DNA of 64,000 bases from NCBI RefSeq assembly GCF_014982725.1, contig NZ_JADCJZ010000003.1, positions 62,001-126,000 of the forward strand. Direction: 5' to 3'. The DNA is from Thermophilibacter gallinarum (GTDB lineage Bacteria; Actinomycetota; Coriobacteriia; Coriobacteriales; Atopobiaceae). Under the pieces are notes generated by a model that was given only the letters and a program-made list of their open reading frames with translations, was not told where the DNA came from and did not search any database. The translations under genes were made by a program, and so were the position numbers. Positions 44,017-55,200 of this stretch are shown piece by piece. Position 1 is the first letter of the stretch, and each line of letters opens with the position of its first letter.

Positions 44017-44066
44017 CCCCGTACCTGGTGGCCCGCCAACTGCCTGACGGCCATCCCAGTTCGGGG
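44017..44066 (+). promoter_or_regulatory. Structured rpsO leader, candidate S15 autoregulatory site
   Basis: The 5' leader can fold as two stacked stems: CCCCG (44017-44021) with CGGGG (44062-44066), and GGTGGCC (44027-44033) with GGCCATC (44049-44055). S15 of many bacteria represses its own mRNA through such leaders. The match to a known S15 motif was not tested. Confidence 0.4.
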
Positions 44067-44092
44067 CGAATCTATGTGAAAGGTGGTTTGAC

Positions 44093-44371
44093 ATGGCAGT
44101 TTCCAAGGAGCGCAAGGCCGAGCTCGTCGCCCAGTACGGCAAGGGCGAGAAGGACTCCGGTTCCGCCGAGGTGCAGGTTGCCCTGCTCACCGAGCGCATC
44201 AAGGGCCTCACCGAGCACATGAAGGTCCACCCGAAGGACTTCCACACCCGTCGCGGCCTGCTGATGCTCGTCGGCAAGCGTCGTCGCCTGCTGTCCTACA
44301 TCAAGGCTCGCAACATCGAGGAGTACCGTACCCTCATCAAGAGCCTCGGCATCCGCGACAACATCCAGTAA
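44093..44371 (+). CDS. rpsO: 30S ribosomal protein S15
   Basis: S15 of 92 residues: '[22 protein letters not shown]', '[26 protein letters not shown]' (in outline) are typical. It binds 16S rRNA helices 20-22. AAAGGTGG precedes the ATG. A strong terminator follows, then pnp, the common rpsO-pnp order. Confidence 0.96.
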   Translation: MAVSKERKAELVAQYGKGEKDSGSAEVQVALLTERIKGLTEHMKVHPKDFHTRRGLLMLVGKRRRLLSYIKARNIEEYRTLIKSLGIRDNIQ

Positions 44372-44384
44372 AGCGGTTCTTCGG

Positions 44385-44413
44385 AGGGGCGCCCGCGGGC
44401 GCCCCTTCTTTGG
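44385..44413 (+). terminator. Terminator between rpsO and pnp
   Basis: AGGGGCGCCC and GGGCGCCCCT form a perfect 10-bp stem around GC, followed by TCTTTGG. Partial read-through into pnp is likely, as in other bacteria. Confidence 0.8.
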
Positions 44414-44500
44414 TTTGTCCGCGAGAAGCGCGGACGGGCGGCCGGGAGGCCGTCGAGACGGCCCGCCTGCAACGGGGCAGGCGGAGATAAGGGAAAAGAA

Positions 44501-46732
<2,232 letters not shown>

Positions 46733-46759
46733 CGCGACGTCATCCTCTGACGTGTAAGG

Positions 46760-46823
46760 GCGGCCCGGGTGTTCCTACGAGAAGTGCGCTTCGCGGAACT
46801 TCTCTCCGGAACACCCGGGCCGC
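46760..46823 (+). repeat. Palindromic element serving as pnp terminator (relative of the ribF insert)
   Basis: GCGGCCCGGGTGTTCC (46760-46775) pairs perfectly with 46808-46823 (16 bp), with an inner GAGAAGT/ACTTCTC stem, then TTTGTC. The inner ~47 bp differ from the ribF copy (3065-3111) at only a few positions. Here, outside a gene, longer GC arms and a short T run make it a plausible terminator. Confidence 0.75.
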
Positions 46824-46890
46824 TTTGTCAGTCGGCTGGGGCGCTTACCTGAAGGGTGAGGCTGAGGGTTCTTCTCGGGCCTCGTGCTCC

Positions 46891-46940
46891 CGTGGAACCA
46901 TCGTGGAACCTCTTGGGTCGACGTGCTTCTCGTTTACAAT
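46891..46940 (+). promoter_or_regulatory. rnj promoter preceded by a 9-bp direct repeat
   Basis: TTGGGT -35 (46913-46918) and TACAAT -10 (46935-46940) are 16 nt apart. Two copies of CGTGGAACC (46891-46899, 46902-46910) with 11-bp pitch abut the -35 and could bind an activator on one DNA face. Confidence 0.5.
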
Positions 46941-47014
46941 CGAACCATATGCGAATTGGCACGGCCACGGGCCGTCTGACATAGCCATAAGCCGACGAAA
47001 GGATCCACCCCGGA

Positions 47015-48679
47015 ATGCCCAAGAAAGACATCGCGCTCAAGATCATCCCGCTGGGAGGCTTGGCCGGCATCGGCAAGAACATGACCGCCTTCGAGTACGG
47101 AGACGACATGGTCCTCGTCGACGCCGGCCTCATGTTCCCCGACGAGGCCCAGCCCGGCATCGACCTCATCCTTCCCGACTACACCTACGTGCTCGAGAAC
47201 GAGGACAAGCTCCGCGGCATCATCATCACGCATGGTCACGAGGACCACACCGGCGCCCTGCCGTACCTCCTCGCCGACCTAACCCGCAAGGTCCCCATCT
47301 ACTCGAGCAAGCTCACCCTGGGCATCATCCAGGGCAAGTTCGACGAGCACAACATCAAGAACCCCAAGACGCGCGAGGTGAGTGACGGCACCACGATCAC
47401 GCTCGGCGCGTTCACGATCACGTTCTTCTCGATGACGCACTCCATCCCCGCGGCGTTCGGCATCTTCATGTCCACGCCCGCCGGCACGGTGATGCACACC
47501 GGCGACTTCAAGTTCGACCAGACCCCGATCGACGGCCGCCGCCCCAACTTCCACGCGATCAACAAGTTCGGCGCCTCGGGCGTCGACCTGCTGCTCTCGG
47601 ACTCGACGAACGCCACCAGGCCGGGCTTCACGCCCTCCGAGGCCGCGGTGGGCCGCGACCTGCGCCACGTCATCAAGAACGCCAAGGGCCGCGTCTTCGT
47701 CGCCGCCTTCTCGAGCCACATCCACCGCCTCCAGCAGATCTGCGACGCCTCGGTGGCCGTCGGCCGCAAGGTCGTCGTCACGGGCCGCTCGATGCTCACC
47801 AACACCCGGGTCGCGCGCGAGCTCGGCTACCTCAGGATCGCCGAGGACGACATCATCGATGCCTACGACGTCGACCGCATCCCGGACGAGAAGGTCGTGG
47901 TGCTGTGCACCGGCAGCCAGGGCGAGCCGCTCTCCGCGCTCGCGCGCATGGCGACCGGCGAGCACAAGTCGCTCTCCATCCACGAGTCCGACACCGTGAT
48001 CATCTCCTCCACGCCCATCCCCGGCAACGAGAAGAGTGTCCAGTCGATCATCAACGAGCTCTCCAAGATCGGCTGCGAGATCTACGACAAGTCGAAGGGC
48101 ACGGTGCACGTCTCCGGCCACGCGAGCCAGGAGGAGCTCAAGCTCATGCTCGCCATGGCGCGCCCGCGCTACTTCATGCCGGTCCACGGCGAGGCCCAGC
48201 ACCTGCGCGCCCACGCCGAGCTCGGCGTCCAGATGGGCGTGCCCGCCAGCCACGTCTTCGTGCTCGACAACGGCGACTCGCTCGAGATGGTCAAGCACAA
48301 GGTCCGTCGCGGCCGCGCCGTCGAGTCCGGCGTCGTCTACGTCGACGGCGGGACCGTCACCGAGGCCAACCCCGTGGTCCTGCGCGACCGCCAGAAGCTC
48401 GGCGCCGACGGCGTCATCACCGCCAGCGTCGTCGTCTCCAAGCGCGGGGGCTCCGTCAGCGCCGTCGAGGTGCTCGGGCGCGGCCTCTCCTCCTCGGCGG
48501 AGGGCCTGCTCGCCTCCGAGGGGCGCGAGGCGGTCCGTTCCCAGGTCACCAAGCTCATGGCTGGTGACGGGGCGAGCGTCGACGCGCTCAGGCGCGGCGT
48601 CCGCAACTCGCTCTCCAACCTTCTCTGGAACAAGACGCACACGCGGCCGATGATCATCCCGGTCGTCATGGAGGTCTAG
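47015..48679 (+). CDS. rnj: Ribonuclease J
   Basis: RNase J of 554 residues. Metallo-beta-lactamase motifs 'THGHEDHTGALPYL', 'MHTGDFKFDQ' and 'SDSTNA'; beta-CASP part with 'FSSHIHRLQQI', 'GRSMLTN' and 'CTGSQGEPLSALARMA'; 'HVSGHASQEELKLML' and 'PVHGEAQHLRAHAEL'. It is a 5'-3' exo- and endoribonuclease. AAAGGATCC precedes the ATG. ftsK follows after 3 nt. Confidence 0.95.
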   Translation: MPKKDIALKIIPLGGLAGIGKNMTAFEYGDDMVLVDAGLMFPDEAQPGIDLILPDYTYVLENEDKLRGIIITHGHEDHTGALPYLLADLTRKVPIYSSKLTLGIIQGKFDEHNIKNPKTREVSDGTTITLGAFTITFFSMTHSIPAAFGIFMSTPAGTVMHTGDFKFDQTPIDGRRPNFHAINKFGASGVDLLLSDSTNATRPGFTPSEAAVGRDLRHVIKNAKGRVFVAAFSSHIHRLQQICDASVAVGRKVVVTGRSMLTNTRVARELGYLRIAEDDIIDAYDVDRIPDEKVVVLCTGSQGEPLSALARMATGEHKSLSIHESDTVIISSTPIPGNEKSVQSIINELSKIGCEIYDKSKGTVHVSGHASQEELKLMLAMARPRYFMPVHGEAQHLRAHAELGVQMGVPASHVFVLDNGDSLEMVKHKVRRGRAVESGVVYVDGGTVTEANPVVLRDRQKLGADGVITASVVVSKRGGSVSAVEVLGRGLSSSAEGLLASEGREAVRSQVTKLMAGDGASVDALRRGVRNSLSNLLWNKTHTRPMIIPVVMEV

Positions 48680-48682
48680 CGC

Positions 48683-51160
48683 ATGCCCGCAAACCGCACC
48701 TCAAACGCAGCAAAAAAGGGCAGCTCCAAGTCTCGCTCCCGCTCCGCGGCCGCGCGCGCGGGCTCGGGCGTGCTCGTCGGAACCGTCCGCGGTGACATCG
48801 TCGGCATCGTTCTCGTCGTCGTCGCCTGCGCCCTGCTCGCGGCGCTTCTCGTCCCCTCCACGGCCGTCGTCACGAGCGCCGTCCGCGACTTCCTCGCGCT
48901 CTCCTTCGGCGTCGCGGCCGCCCTCGTCCCTTGCGCCGTCCTCGCCTTCGCGTGCACCTTCTTCGTCGACGGCGAGCAGGGGCTGCCCGGTCGCATAGCG
49001 CTCGGCTTGGGTCTCGTCGTCATCGCCATCCTCGCCATGGTCTCGCTCAACGCGCCCGCTTCCGCGGCGAGCCCCGAGTCTGTCTTCGACCCCGAGGTCG
49101 CGCGCGCGACGGGCGGCTACGTCGGCGGCGCCCTCGCGTGGGCGCTGCTCACGCTCCTCGGAACGGTCGTCGGCAACATCCTGCTCGTCGGCGTGATTCT
49201 CGCCGGCGTCGTCGTGTGCGGCTTCTCCGTGTCCGGTGCCGTCTCGCACGCCCGCGAGCGTCTCTCCGCGGCCGCGGCCGCCCACGACCAGCGCGTCCGC
49301 GAGCGTCGCGAGCGCGAGATCATCGACGCGGCGGCCGACGAGGACCTCGTCGCCGCCCCCGCACAGTCCCTCTTCGACGCCCCCGCGCCCGAGGAGGAGG
49401 GGGCGACCACCTTCATCGGCAACAGGAAGACGACGGTCCTCAAGCGCGGCACACGTGGTCGAGCCCAGGGGCGCGCCGCCCTTCTCGACCCGGTCCAGGA
49501 GGTCGCGCCGACCGCCGCCCTCGAGCACGTCGCGGCCCCCGAGCCGAACGCGGAGGCCGCGTCGGACGCCTCCGCGGTGCCCGCGTTTCTCGGCGCCGCC
49601 GCCAAGAAGGGGAAGGGGAGGGCCAAGAAGGACCAGAAGGCCGCCCCGAAGGAGCCGCCCGCCACGCTCAGCCGCCCCGGTGACGGCGACGAGACCTATC
49701 GGCTCCCGCCGCTCTCGATCCTGCGCGAGAACCCCGACGCCGGCGCCTCGTTCACCGGGGATGCCGAGCTCAGGGCTACCGCAGAGCGTCTCCAGGGGAC
49801 GCTCGAGGAGTTCGGCCTCACCTCTCGCGTGGCCGGCTGGATCGCCGGCCCCTCGGTCACCACGTTCAAGATCTCCATGGGCGAGGGCGAGCGCGTGAGC
49901 AAGATCGTGAACCTCGAGGACGACATCGCCCTCTCGCTCGCCGCAAAGTCGGTGCGCATCTTCGCGCCGATCCCGGGCACCTCGCTCGTCGGCATCGAGA
50001 TCCCCAACGAGAAGCCCCAGCCCGTGTTCCTCTCCGACGTGCTGCCCTACGCGACCGGCGGCCCGCTCGACTGCGCCTTCGGCCGCGACTCCGAGGGGCG
50101 GCCCATCGTGGTCGACCTCGCCGGCCTTCCGCACCTGCTCGTCGCCGGCACCACCGGCTCGGGCAAGTCCGTGCTGCTCAACGCCATCATCATGTCCATG
50201 CTCATGCGCGCCACCCCCGAGCAGGTGCGCCTCATCATGGTCGACCCCAAGCGCGTCGAGTTCACGGGATACGCAGGCCTGCCGCACCTCTACGTGCCGG
50301 TCGTCACCGAGCCCCGCCAGGCCGCGAGCGCCCTGCAGTGGGGCGTCACGGAGATGGAGCGCCGCCTCAAGGTCTTCGAGCACTACAAGGTGCGCGACAT
50401 CAAGACCTTCAACAAGAACGTCGACGGCGAGAAGTACGCGGACATGGAGAACCCGCCGAAGCACATGCCGTACTTCGTCATCGTCATCGACGAGCTCGCC
50501 GACCTCATGATGGTCGCCGGCAAGGACGTCGAGTCGTCGATCGTGCGCATCGCGCAGCTCGGCCGCGCCGCGGGCATCCACCTCATCGTCGCCACGCAGC
50601 GCCCCTCCGCCGACGTCGTCACCGGCCTGATCCGCGCCAACATCGACAACCGCGTCGCGCTCTCGGTCGACAACTCCATCAACTCGCGCATCATCCTCGA
50701 CCAGAAGGGCGCCGAGCAGCTCCTCGGAAAGGGCGACATGCTCGTCAAGCTCCGCGGCAAGAAGCCCCGGCGCGCCCAGGGCTGCTGGGTCTCGGACGAG
50801 GAGATCGAGAAGACCGTCGCGTTCATTCGCGATCAGGTCGTCGCCGACTACCACGAGGACATCCTCACGGCCGTGGTCCCCAACTCGCCCGGCGGCGCAG
50901 AGGGTGGCGCGCGCTCCGACGACGACCCGCTGATCTGGGAGGCTGCGCGCATCGTCGTGGACTCCCAGCTCGGCTCGACCTCGGGCCTGCAGCGGGCGCT
51001 CTCCGTCGGGTATGCCCGCGCCGGCCGCATCATGGACATGCTCGAGGCAAAGGGCGTCGTCGGACCCGCTAACGGCTCCAAGCCGAGGGAGGTCCTGCTG
51101 GACAAGGACGGCCTCGAGGAGCTGAGAGTCGCCGAGGAGACGTACCGGGAGGTCGAGTAG
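48683..51160 (+). CDS. ftsK: DNA translocase FtsK
   Basis: FtsK of 825 residues with about four N-terminal membrane helices (residues about 35-185), an Ala/Pro/charged linker, and the motor domain: 'LVAGTTGSGKSVLLNAIIMS' Walker A, 'MVDPKRVEFTGY', 'VIDELADLMM', 'HLIVATQRPSADVVTGLIRAN' (in outline). The C-terminal gamma winged helix ('TSGLQRALSVGYARAGRIMD') reads KOPS-type sites. It pumps chromosomal DNA at the septum. It is quite different from the soluble FtsK-like gene at 39411. Confidence 0.95.
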   Translation: MPANRTSNAAKKGSSKSRSRSAAARAGSGVLVGTVRGDIVGIVLVVVACALLAALLVPSTAVVTSAVRDFLALSFGVAAALVPCAVLAFACTFFVDGEQGLPGRIALGLGLVVIAILAMVSLNAPASAASPESVFDPEVARATGGYVGGALAWALLTLLGTVVGNILLVGVILAGVVVCGFSVSGAVSHARERLSAAAAAHDQRVRERREREIIDAAADEDLVAAPAQSLFDAPAPEEEGATTFIGNRKTTVLKRGTRGRAQGRAALLDPVQEVAPTAALEHVAAPEPNAEAASDASAVPAFLGAAAKKGKGRAKKDQKAAPKEPPATLSRPGDGDETYRLPPLSILRENPDAGASFTGDAELRATAERLQGTLEEFGLTSRVAGWIAGPSVTTFKISMGEGERVSKIVNLEDDIALSLAAKSVRIFAPIPGTSLVGIEIPNEKPQPVFLSDVLPYATGGPLDCAFGRDSEGRPIVVDLAGLPHLLVAGTTGSGKSVLLNAIIMSMLMRATPEQVRLIMVDPKRVEFTGYAGLPHLYVPVVTEPRQAASALQWGVTEMERRLKVFEHYKVRDIKTFNKNVDGEKYADMENPPKHMPYFVIVIDELADLMMVAGKDVESSIVRIAQLGRAAGIHLIVATQRPSADVVTGLIRANIDNRVALSVDNSINSRIILDQKGAEQLLGKGDMLVKLRGKKPRRAQGCWVSDEEIEKTVAFIRDQVVADYHEDILTAVVPNSPGGAEGGARSDDDPLIWEAARIVVDSQLGSTSGLQRALSVGYARAGRIMDMLEAKGVVGPANGSKPREVLLDKDGLEELRVAEETYREVE

Positions 51161-51164
51161 GGAG

Positions 51165-52730
51165 ATGGCCATTCCCCGCTTCAGTGAGATACTCGCCTCG
51201 CGCCGTCGTGAGCTCGGGCTCACGACCGCGCAGGCTTCGCGCGTGCTCAAGTTGCGCGAGGACGTGCTTCTCGCCTTCGAGAACGGCGACTACGGGCACA
51301 TGCCCCAGAGCGGCTACGCCCAGGGCATGCTCTCGAGCTACGCGCGCTACCTCGGGCTCAACGCCCGTGAGATCGTCGACCTCTTCACCGAGGAGCTCTA
51401 CGAGTACCAGCACGGGACGTCGTCGCATGAGCTCAGGCGTCGCACCCGCCACACGCAGTCCGGCCGCATCATCTCCGGGTACGAGACCCCCAACGAGGTC
51501 GAGTCCCGCCCGAAGGCCTACGTCGAGTACCGGCCGCTGCTTCCGAGCGGCGGCGGCCCCGCGGGCGACCTCGGTGACTTTGCGACCACGGCGCCCGCGC
51601 GCCCGCGCATGTCGGTGCCCCTCGCCGGCGCCGGGACGGCCGCTCCCGGCACGCGGGGCTACACCGGCGCCCCGGCGCGCGAGGACGAGCGCCCGGGCCG
51701 TCGCGGATCCGGGCGACCCTACAACGCCCCGTCCGCGCGCGAGCGCGAGTCTTCGAGCACGTCACGGCGCAGGCCGCCCGCCTCGCGCCGGCGCGGAATC
51801 GACCAGACCGCGCGGCTCGACGGCGCCCGCGGCTATCCCGCCCGGGGAACGCGGGGCGCCGACGGAGCCGTCTACATGCGCGACGACGTGAGCACGCGTC
51901 GGGTGCGCGCGGGGGAGTACACCGACGACCTGCGCCTCGACGGCGAGGCGCGCCCGTCGGTCTCCGCCGCCACGGCGTCGGGCCGTCGCTCCTCGCGCAA
52001 CATCGCCAACGTCGAGCGCCCCAACGTCCGTCGTCGCGCGCCGCGCGCGCAGTCCGACGGGTCGCGCGGGCGCCGTCCGCCGGCGCGGGGCGGCCTCGTG
52101 GGACAGTTCCTCTCCGACCCCCGCAGGGCGCTCTTCGCGCTCATCCTGCTGCTCGCCGTGGTGCTTACGGCCGTGCTGGTCTTCTCGGTGAGCTCCTGCG
52201 TGAACGCTCGCAACCAGCCGGCGACCGGGCAGGTCGTCCCAGTCCAGAGCACGGACGGGACCCAGTCGGACGACGATGGCGCCGCCGGTGACAACGACGC
52301 GACAGACTCTGACGAGCCGGCAGCGGACGCCGCGGACGACTCAGAGGGCAAGGACGCCGACGCCGAGCCCGCGGAGGGCGCCGACGACGCGGCGGCCGAA
52401 GACGGCAAGGACGCGAAGGCCGACGAGCCCACCGAGACGGTCGTCGAGGTGAGCGTCGCCGAGGGCTCCGTCTCCTGGGTCGAGATCACCTGCGACGGAA
52501 AGAGCGAGGTGGCCGAGAGCGTGACCGGCCCCTGGACCAAGTCCTACACCGTCGAGGACTCGATTTCCATCCAGGTCGCCAACCCCGACGCCGTGACCGT
52601 CACCAAGAACGGCGAGAAGGTCGCCCTCTCCCAGCGCGCCGGCGGCCTCGGCTCCGTCAAGATCGACGGCACGCCGGCCGTCAAGGCCGACGCCTCCGCC
52701 GACGGGAGCGCCGCCGACGAGGGCGAATAG
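51165..52730 (+). CDS. RodZ-like helix-turn-helix membrane protein
   Basis: A 521-residue protein. An N-terminal HTH of the RodZ type ('FSEILASRRRELGLTTAQASRVLKLREDVLLAFENGDYGHMP', in outline) is followed by a very long Arg/Ser/Gly-rich linker, one membrane helix (about 325-346), an acidic Asp/Ala linker, and a C-terminal DUF4115-like beta domain ('VEVSVAEGSVSWVEITCDGK' in outline). RodZ links MreB to the membrane; the position between ftsK and the yajQ/rimO/pgsA genes matches RodZ-like genes of other Gram-positives. The linker is unusually long. Confidence 0.8.
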   Translation: MAIPRFSEILASRRRELGLTTAQASRVLKLREDVLLAFENGDYGHMPQSGYAQGMLSSYARYLGLNAREIVDLFTEELYEYQHGTSSHELRRRTRHTQSGRIISGYETPNEVESRPKAYVEYRPLLPSGGGPAGDLGDFATTAPARPRMSVPLAGAGTAAPGTRGYTGAPAREDERPGRRGSGRPYNAPSARERESSSTSRRRPPASRRRGIDQTARLDGARGYPARGTRGADGAVYMRDDVSTRRVRAGEYTDDLRLDGEARPSVSAATASGRRSSRNIANVERPNVRRRAPRAQSDGSRGRRPPARGGLVGQFLSDPRRALFALILLLAVVLTAVLVFSVSSCVNARNQPATGQVVPVQSTDGTQSDDDGAAGDNDATDSDEPAADAADDSEGKDADAEPAEGADDAAAEDGKDAKADEPTETVVEVSVAEGSVSWVEITCDGKSEVAESVTGPWTKSYTVEDSISIQVANPDAVTVTKNGEKVALSQRAGGLGSVKIDGTPAVKADASADGSAADEGE

Positions 52731-52769
52731 CAAACGTTCGGGGCGCCGCCCCGGGAACAGGAGTTGAGC

Positions 52770-53267
52770 ATGGCAAAGGAATCCAGCTTCGACGTCGTCT
52801 CGGTCGTCGACATGCAGGAGGTCGACAACGCGTGCCAGCAGGCCGCGCGCGAGCTCACGCAGCGCTACGACCTCAAGGGCACGGGCGCCACGCTCGAGCT
52901 CTCCAAGAAGGAGGGGGTCTTCAAGATCGCCGCCCCCTCCGAGTTCGTCGCGTCCCAGGTTCGCGACATCCTCGGGTCCAAGCTCGTCAAGCGCGGCGTC
53001 GACCTCACCGCGGTGCGCTGGGCGGACCCCGTGTCCGCGTCCGGCATGAGCGTCCGTCAGACGGGCACCGTGATCCAGGGCATCGACCAGGACACCGCCA
53101 AGAAGATCGCCAAGGACATCCGCGACCTCAAGCTCAAGGCCAAGGCGACCGTCGAGGGCGACAAGCTTCGCGTGAGCTCCGCCTCGAAGGACGTGCTCCA
53201 GTCCGTCATCGCCGAGCTCAGGCAGCGCGACTACGGCCAGCCGCTCCAGTTCGTCAACTACCGCTAG
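52770..53267 (+). CDS. yajQ: YajQ-family nucleotide-binding protein
   Basis: A 165-residue protein. 'SSFDVVSVVDMQEVDNACQQA', 'RYDLKGTGATLEL' and 'GQPLQFVNYR' at the C-terminus (usually 'PLQFINFR') are the YajQ signature. Some members bind cyclic di-GMP or nucleic acids; the role here is unknown. AGGAG lies 6-7 nt before ATG 52770, preferred over TTG 52764. Confidence 0.9.
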   Translation: MAKESSFDVVSVVDMQEVDNACQQAARELTQRYDLKGTGATLELSKKEGVFKIAAPSEFVASQVRDILGSKLVKRGVDLTAVRWADPVSASGMSVRQTGTVIQGIDQDTAKKIAKDIRDLKLKAKATVEGDKLRVSSASKDVLQSVIAELRQRDYGQPLQFVNYR

Positions 53268-53280
53268 CGAGGGGAGCATC

Positions 53281-54603
53281 GTGCGCTTTCTCATCGTCAC
53301 GCTCGGCTGTGCCAAGAACGAGGTCGACTCGGACCGCATGAGGGCCCTGCTGCTCGCCGACGGCTTCGAGGAGACGGCCGACGTCGCAAACGCCGACGTG
53401 GCCATCGTCAACACCTGCTCCTTCCTCGCCTCCGCCACCGAGGAGTCCGTCGAGGCGACCCTCTCCCTCGCCGAGGAGCGCGCGGAGGGCGTCCGCGACC
53501 TCCCGATCGTGATGTGCGGATGCGTCCCGTCTCGCTACGGCGACGCACTCGCCTCCGAGCTGCCCGAGGTCGCTGCCTTCGTGCGCGCCGAGGACGAGGA
53601 CGGGATCGTCGCCGTCGTTCGACGCGTGCTCGGCCTGGGGGAGAGCGACGGAGAAGAGAGGCCCGAGACGCTCCGCACCGTCGAGGGGACCAGCGCCTTC
53701 GTGAAGATCTCCGAGGGTTGCGACCGGTTCTGCACCTTCTGCGCGATCCCCTACATCCGCGGGCGCTACCACTCGCGCCCCGCCGACGAGATCGTCTCCG
53801 AGGTGCGCTCGCTCATGGAGGGCGGCGTCCGCGAGGTTGTCCTCATCGGCCAGGACACCGGCGTCTGGGGCTGCGACCTCGGCGAGGGGGAGACGCTTGC
53901 GTCCCTGCTTCGTCGCGTCGCGGAGGCCGTCGGTCCCTACGGCGGGTGGGTCCGCGTCCTCTACCTTCAGCCCGAGGGCATGACCGACGAGCTGATCGCC
54001 ACGATCCGCGACGTGCCCGAGGTCCTCCCCTACATCGACATCCCCATCCAGCACTGCTCCGCGCGCGTGCTCAAGGCGATGGGTCGCAGTGGCTCCCCCG
54101 AGGAGCTGCACGCGCTCTTCGCGCGCCTTCGCTCCGAGATTCCCGGCATGGTTCTCAGGACCACGGGGATGGCCGGCTTCCCCGGCGAGACGGACGAGGA
54201 GGCCGAGGAGCTCTACGAGTTCATCTCCGAGGAGGCCTTCGACTACTGCTCCGTGTTCGCCTACTCCCAGGAGGACGGCACCGCGGCGGCCCGCATGGCC
54301 GACCAGGTGGACGAGGACGTCAAGCTCGAGCGGACACAGCACCTGATCGACCTTACCGAGCAGCTCGGCTTTGCCGCCACCGCCTCGCACGTGGGCGAGC
54401 GCGTCCGCGTCATCGTCGACGGCATCGAGGAGGGCGAGGACGGCCCCGAGCTCATCGGACATGCCTGGTTCCAGGCGCCCGACTCCGACGGTGCCGTGCA
54501 CATTCCGTACGGCGAGGCCACGGTCGGCGACATCGTGACCGTCGACCTCGTCGACTCGTTCTGCTACGAGCTCGTGGGCGAGCTCGTGGGGGAGGGTGAG
54601 TGA
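53281..54603 (+). CDS. rimO: Ribosomal protein S12 methylthiotransferase
   Basis: RimO of 440 residues. 'VTLGCAKNEVDSDRM' is the RimO form of the N-terminal motif; radical SAM 'EGCDRFCTFCAIPYIRG'; 'GQDTGVWG', 'YIDIPIQHCSARVLKAMGR' and '[13 protein letters not shown]'; C-terminal TRAM domain. It methylthiolates an Asp of S12. The GTG start has AGGGGAG upstream. pgsA and cinA follow, a neighbourhood shared with many Gram-positives. Confidence 0.94.
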   Translation: MRFLIVTLGCAKNEVDSDRMRALLLADGFEETADVANADVAIVNTCSFLASATEESVEATLSLAEERAEGVRDLPIVMCGCVPSRYGDALASELPEVAAFVRAEDEDGIVAVVRRVLGLGESDGEERPETLRTVEGTSAFVKISEGCDRFCTFCAIPYIRGRYHSRPADEIVSEVRSLMEGGVREVVLIGQDTGVWGCDLGEGETLASLLRRVAEAVGPYGGWVRVLYLQPEGMTDELIATIRDVPEVLPYIDIPIQHCSARVLKAMGRSGSPEELHALFARLRSEIPGMVLRTTGMAGFPGETDEEAEELYEFISEEAFDYCSVFAYSQEDGTAAARMADQVDEDVKLERTQHLIDLTEQLGFAATASHVGERVRVIVDGIEEGEDGPELIGHAWFQAPDSDGAVHIPYGEATVGDIVTVDLVDSFCYELVGELVGEGE

Positions 54604-54604
54604 C

Positions 54605-55198
54605 ATGGCCGGCGAGAAGGACATCTGGACGCCCGCGAACATCGTGACCTGCGTGAGGATCGCCTTCATCCCAGTCTTCATGATCGTGGCCGCCATTGCG
54701 GACATCCGCGACGACGCCCCCCTTGCCGTGGCTGCGTTCCTCATCTACGCGACGCTCTCGCTCACGGACAAGCTCGACGGGCACCTCGCGCGCTCGCGTG
54801 GCGAGATCACCGACTTCGGCAAGTTCCTCGACCCCATCGCCGACAAGCTCCTGGTCTTCTCGGCACTGCTGCTCCTGCTCTCGCACGGCTACGTCTCCGT
54901 GTGGGTCGTCTTCGTCATCCTCGCCCGAGAGTTCCTCGTGAGCGCGCTGCGCATGGTCGCGGCCTCCAACGGCGAGGTCATCGCGGCCGACAAGCTCGGC
55001 AAGGCGAAGACCGCGGTCACGATGGTCTCGCTCTGTGCGTACTATCTCTACCTCGCCCTGGACGCCGCGGGTATCTATGACCTCGCTGGACCCGTATGGC
55101 TCCTCGCCTGGGACCTCATGATGGTCGCCGTTGTGCTCACCGTCATCTCCGGGGCGCAGTACTTCTATAACGCCCGCCACGTCGTCTTCGGGAGATAG
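54605..55198 (+). CDS. pgsA: CDP-diacylglycerol-glycerol-3-phosphate 3-phosphatidyltransferase
   Basis: A 197-residue membrane enzyme with several hydrophobic helices. The CDP-alcohol motif D-x2-D-G-x2-A-R-x8-G-x3-D-x3-D appears as 'TDKLDGHLARSRGEITDFGK' followed by 'FLDPIADK'. It makes phosphatidylglycerol phosphate. GGAGGG lies 8 nt before ATG 54605; an in-frame GTG at 54596 overlaps that site. Confidence 0.92.
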   Translation: MAGEKDIWTPANIVTCVRIAFIPVFMIVAAIADIRDDAPLAVAAFLIYATLSLTDKLDGHLARSRGEITDFGKFLDPIADKLLVFSALLLLLSHGYVSVWVVFVILAREFLVSALRMVAASNGEVIAADKLGKAKTAVTMVSLCAYYLYLALDAAGIYDLAGPVWLLAWDLMMVAVVLTVISGAQYFYNARHVVFGR

Positions 55199-55200
55199 CG

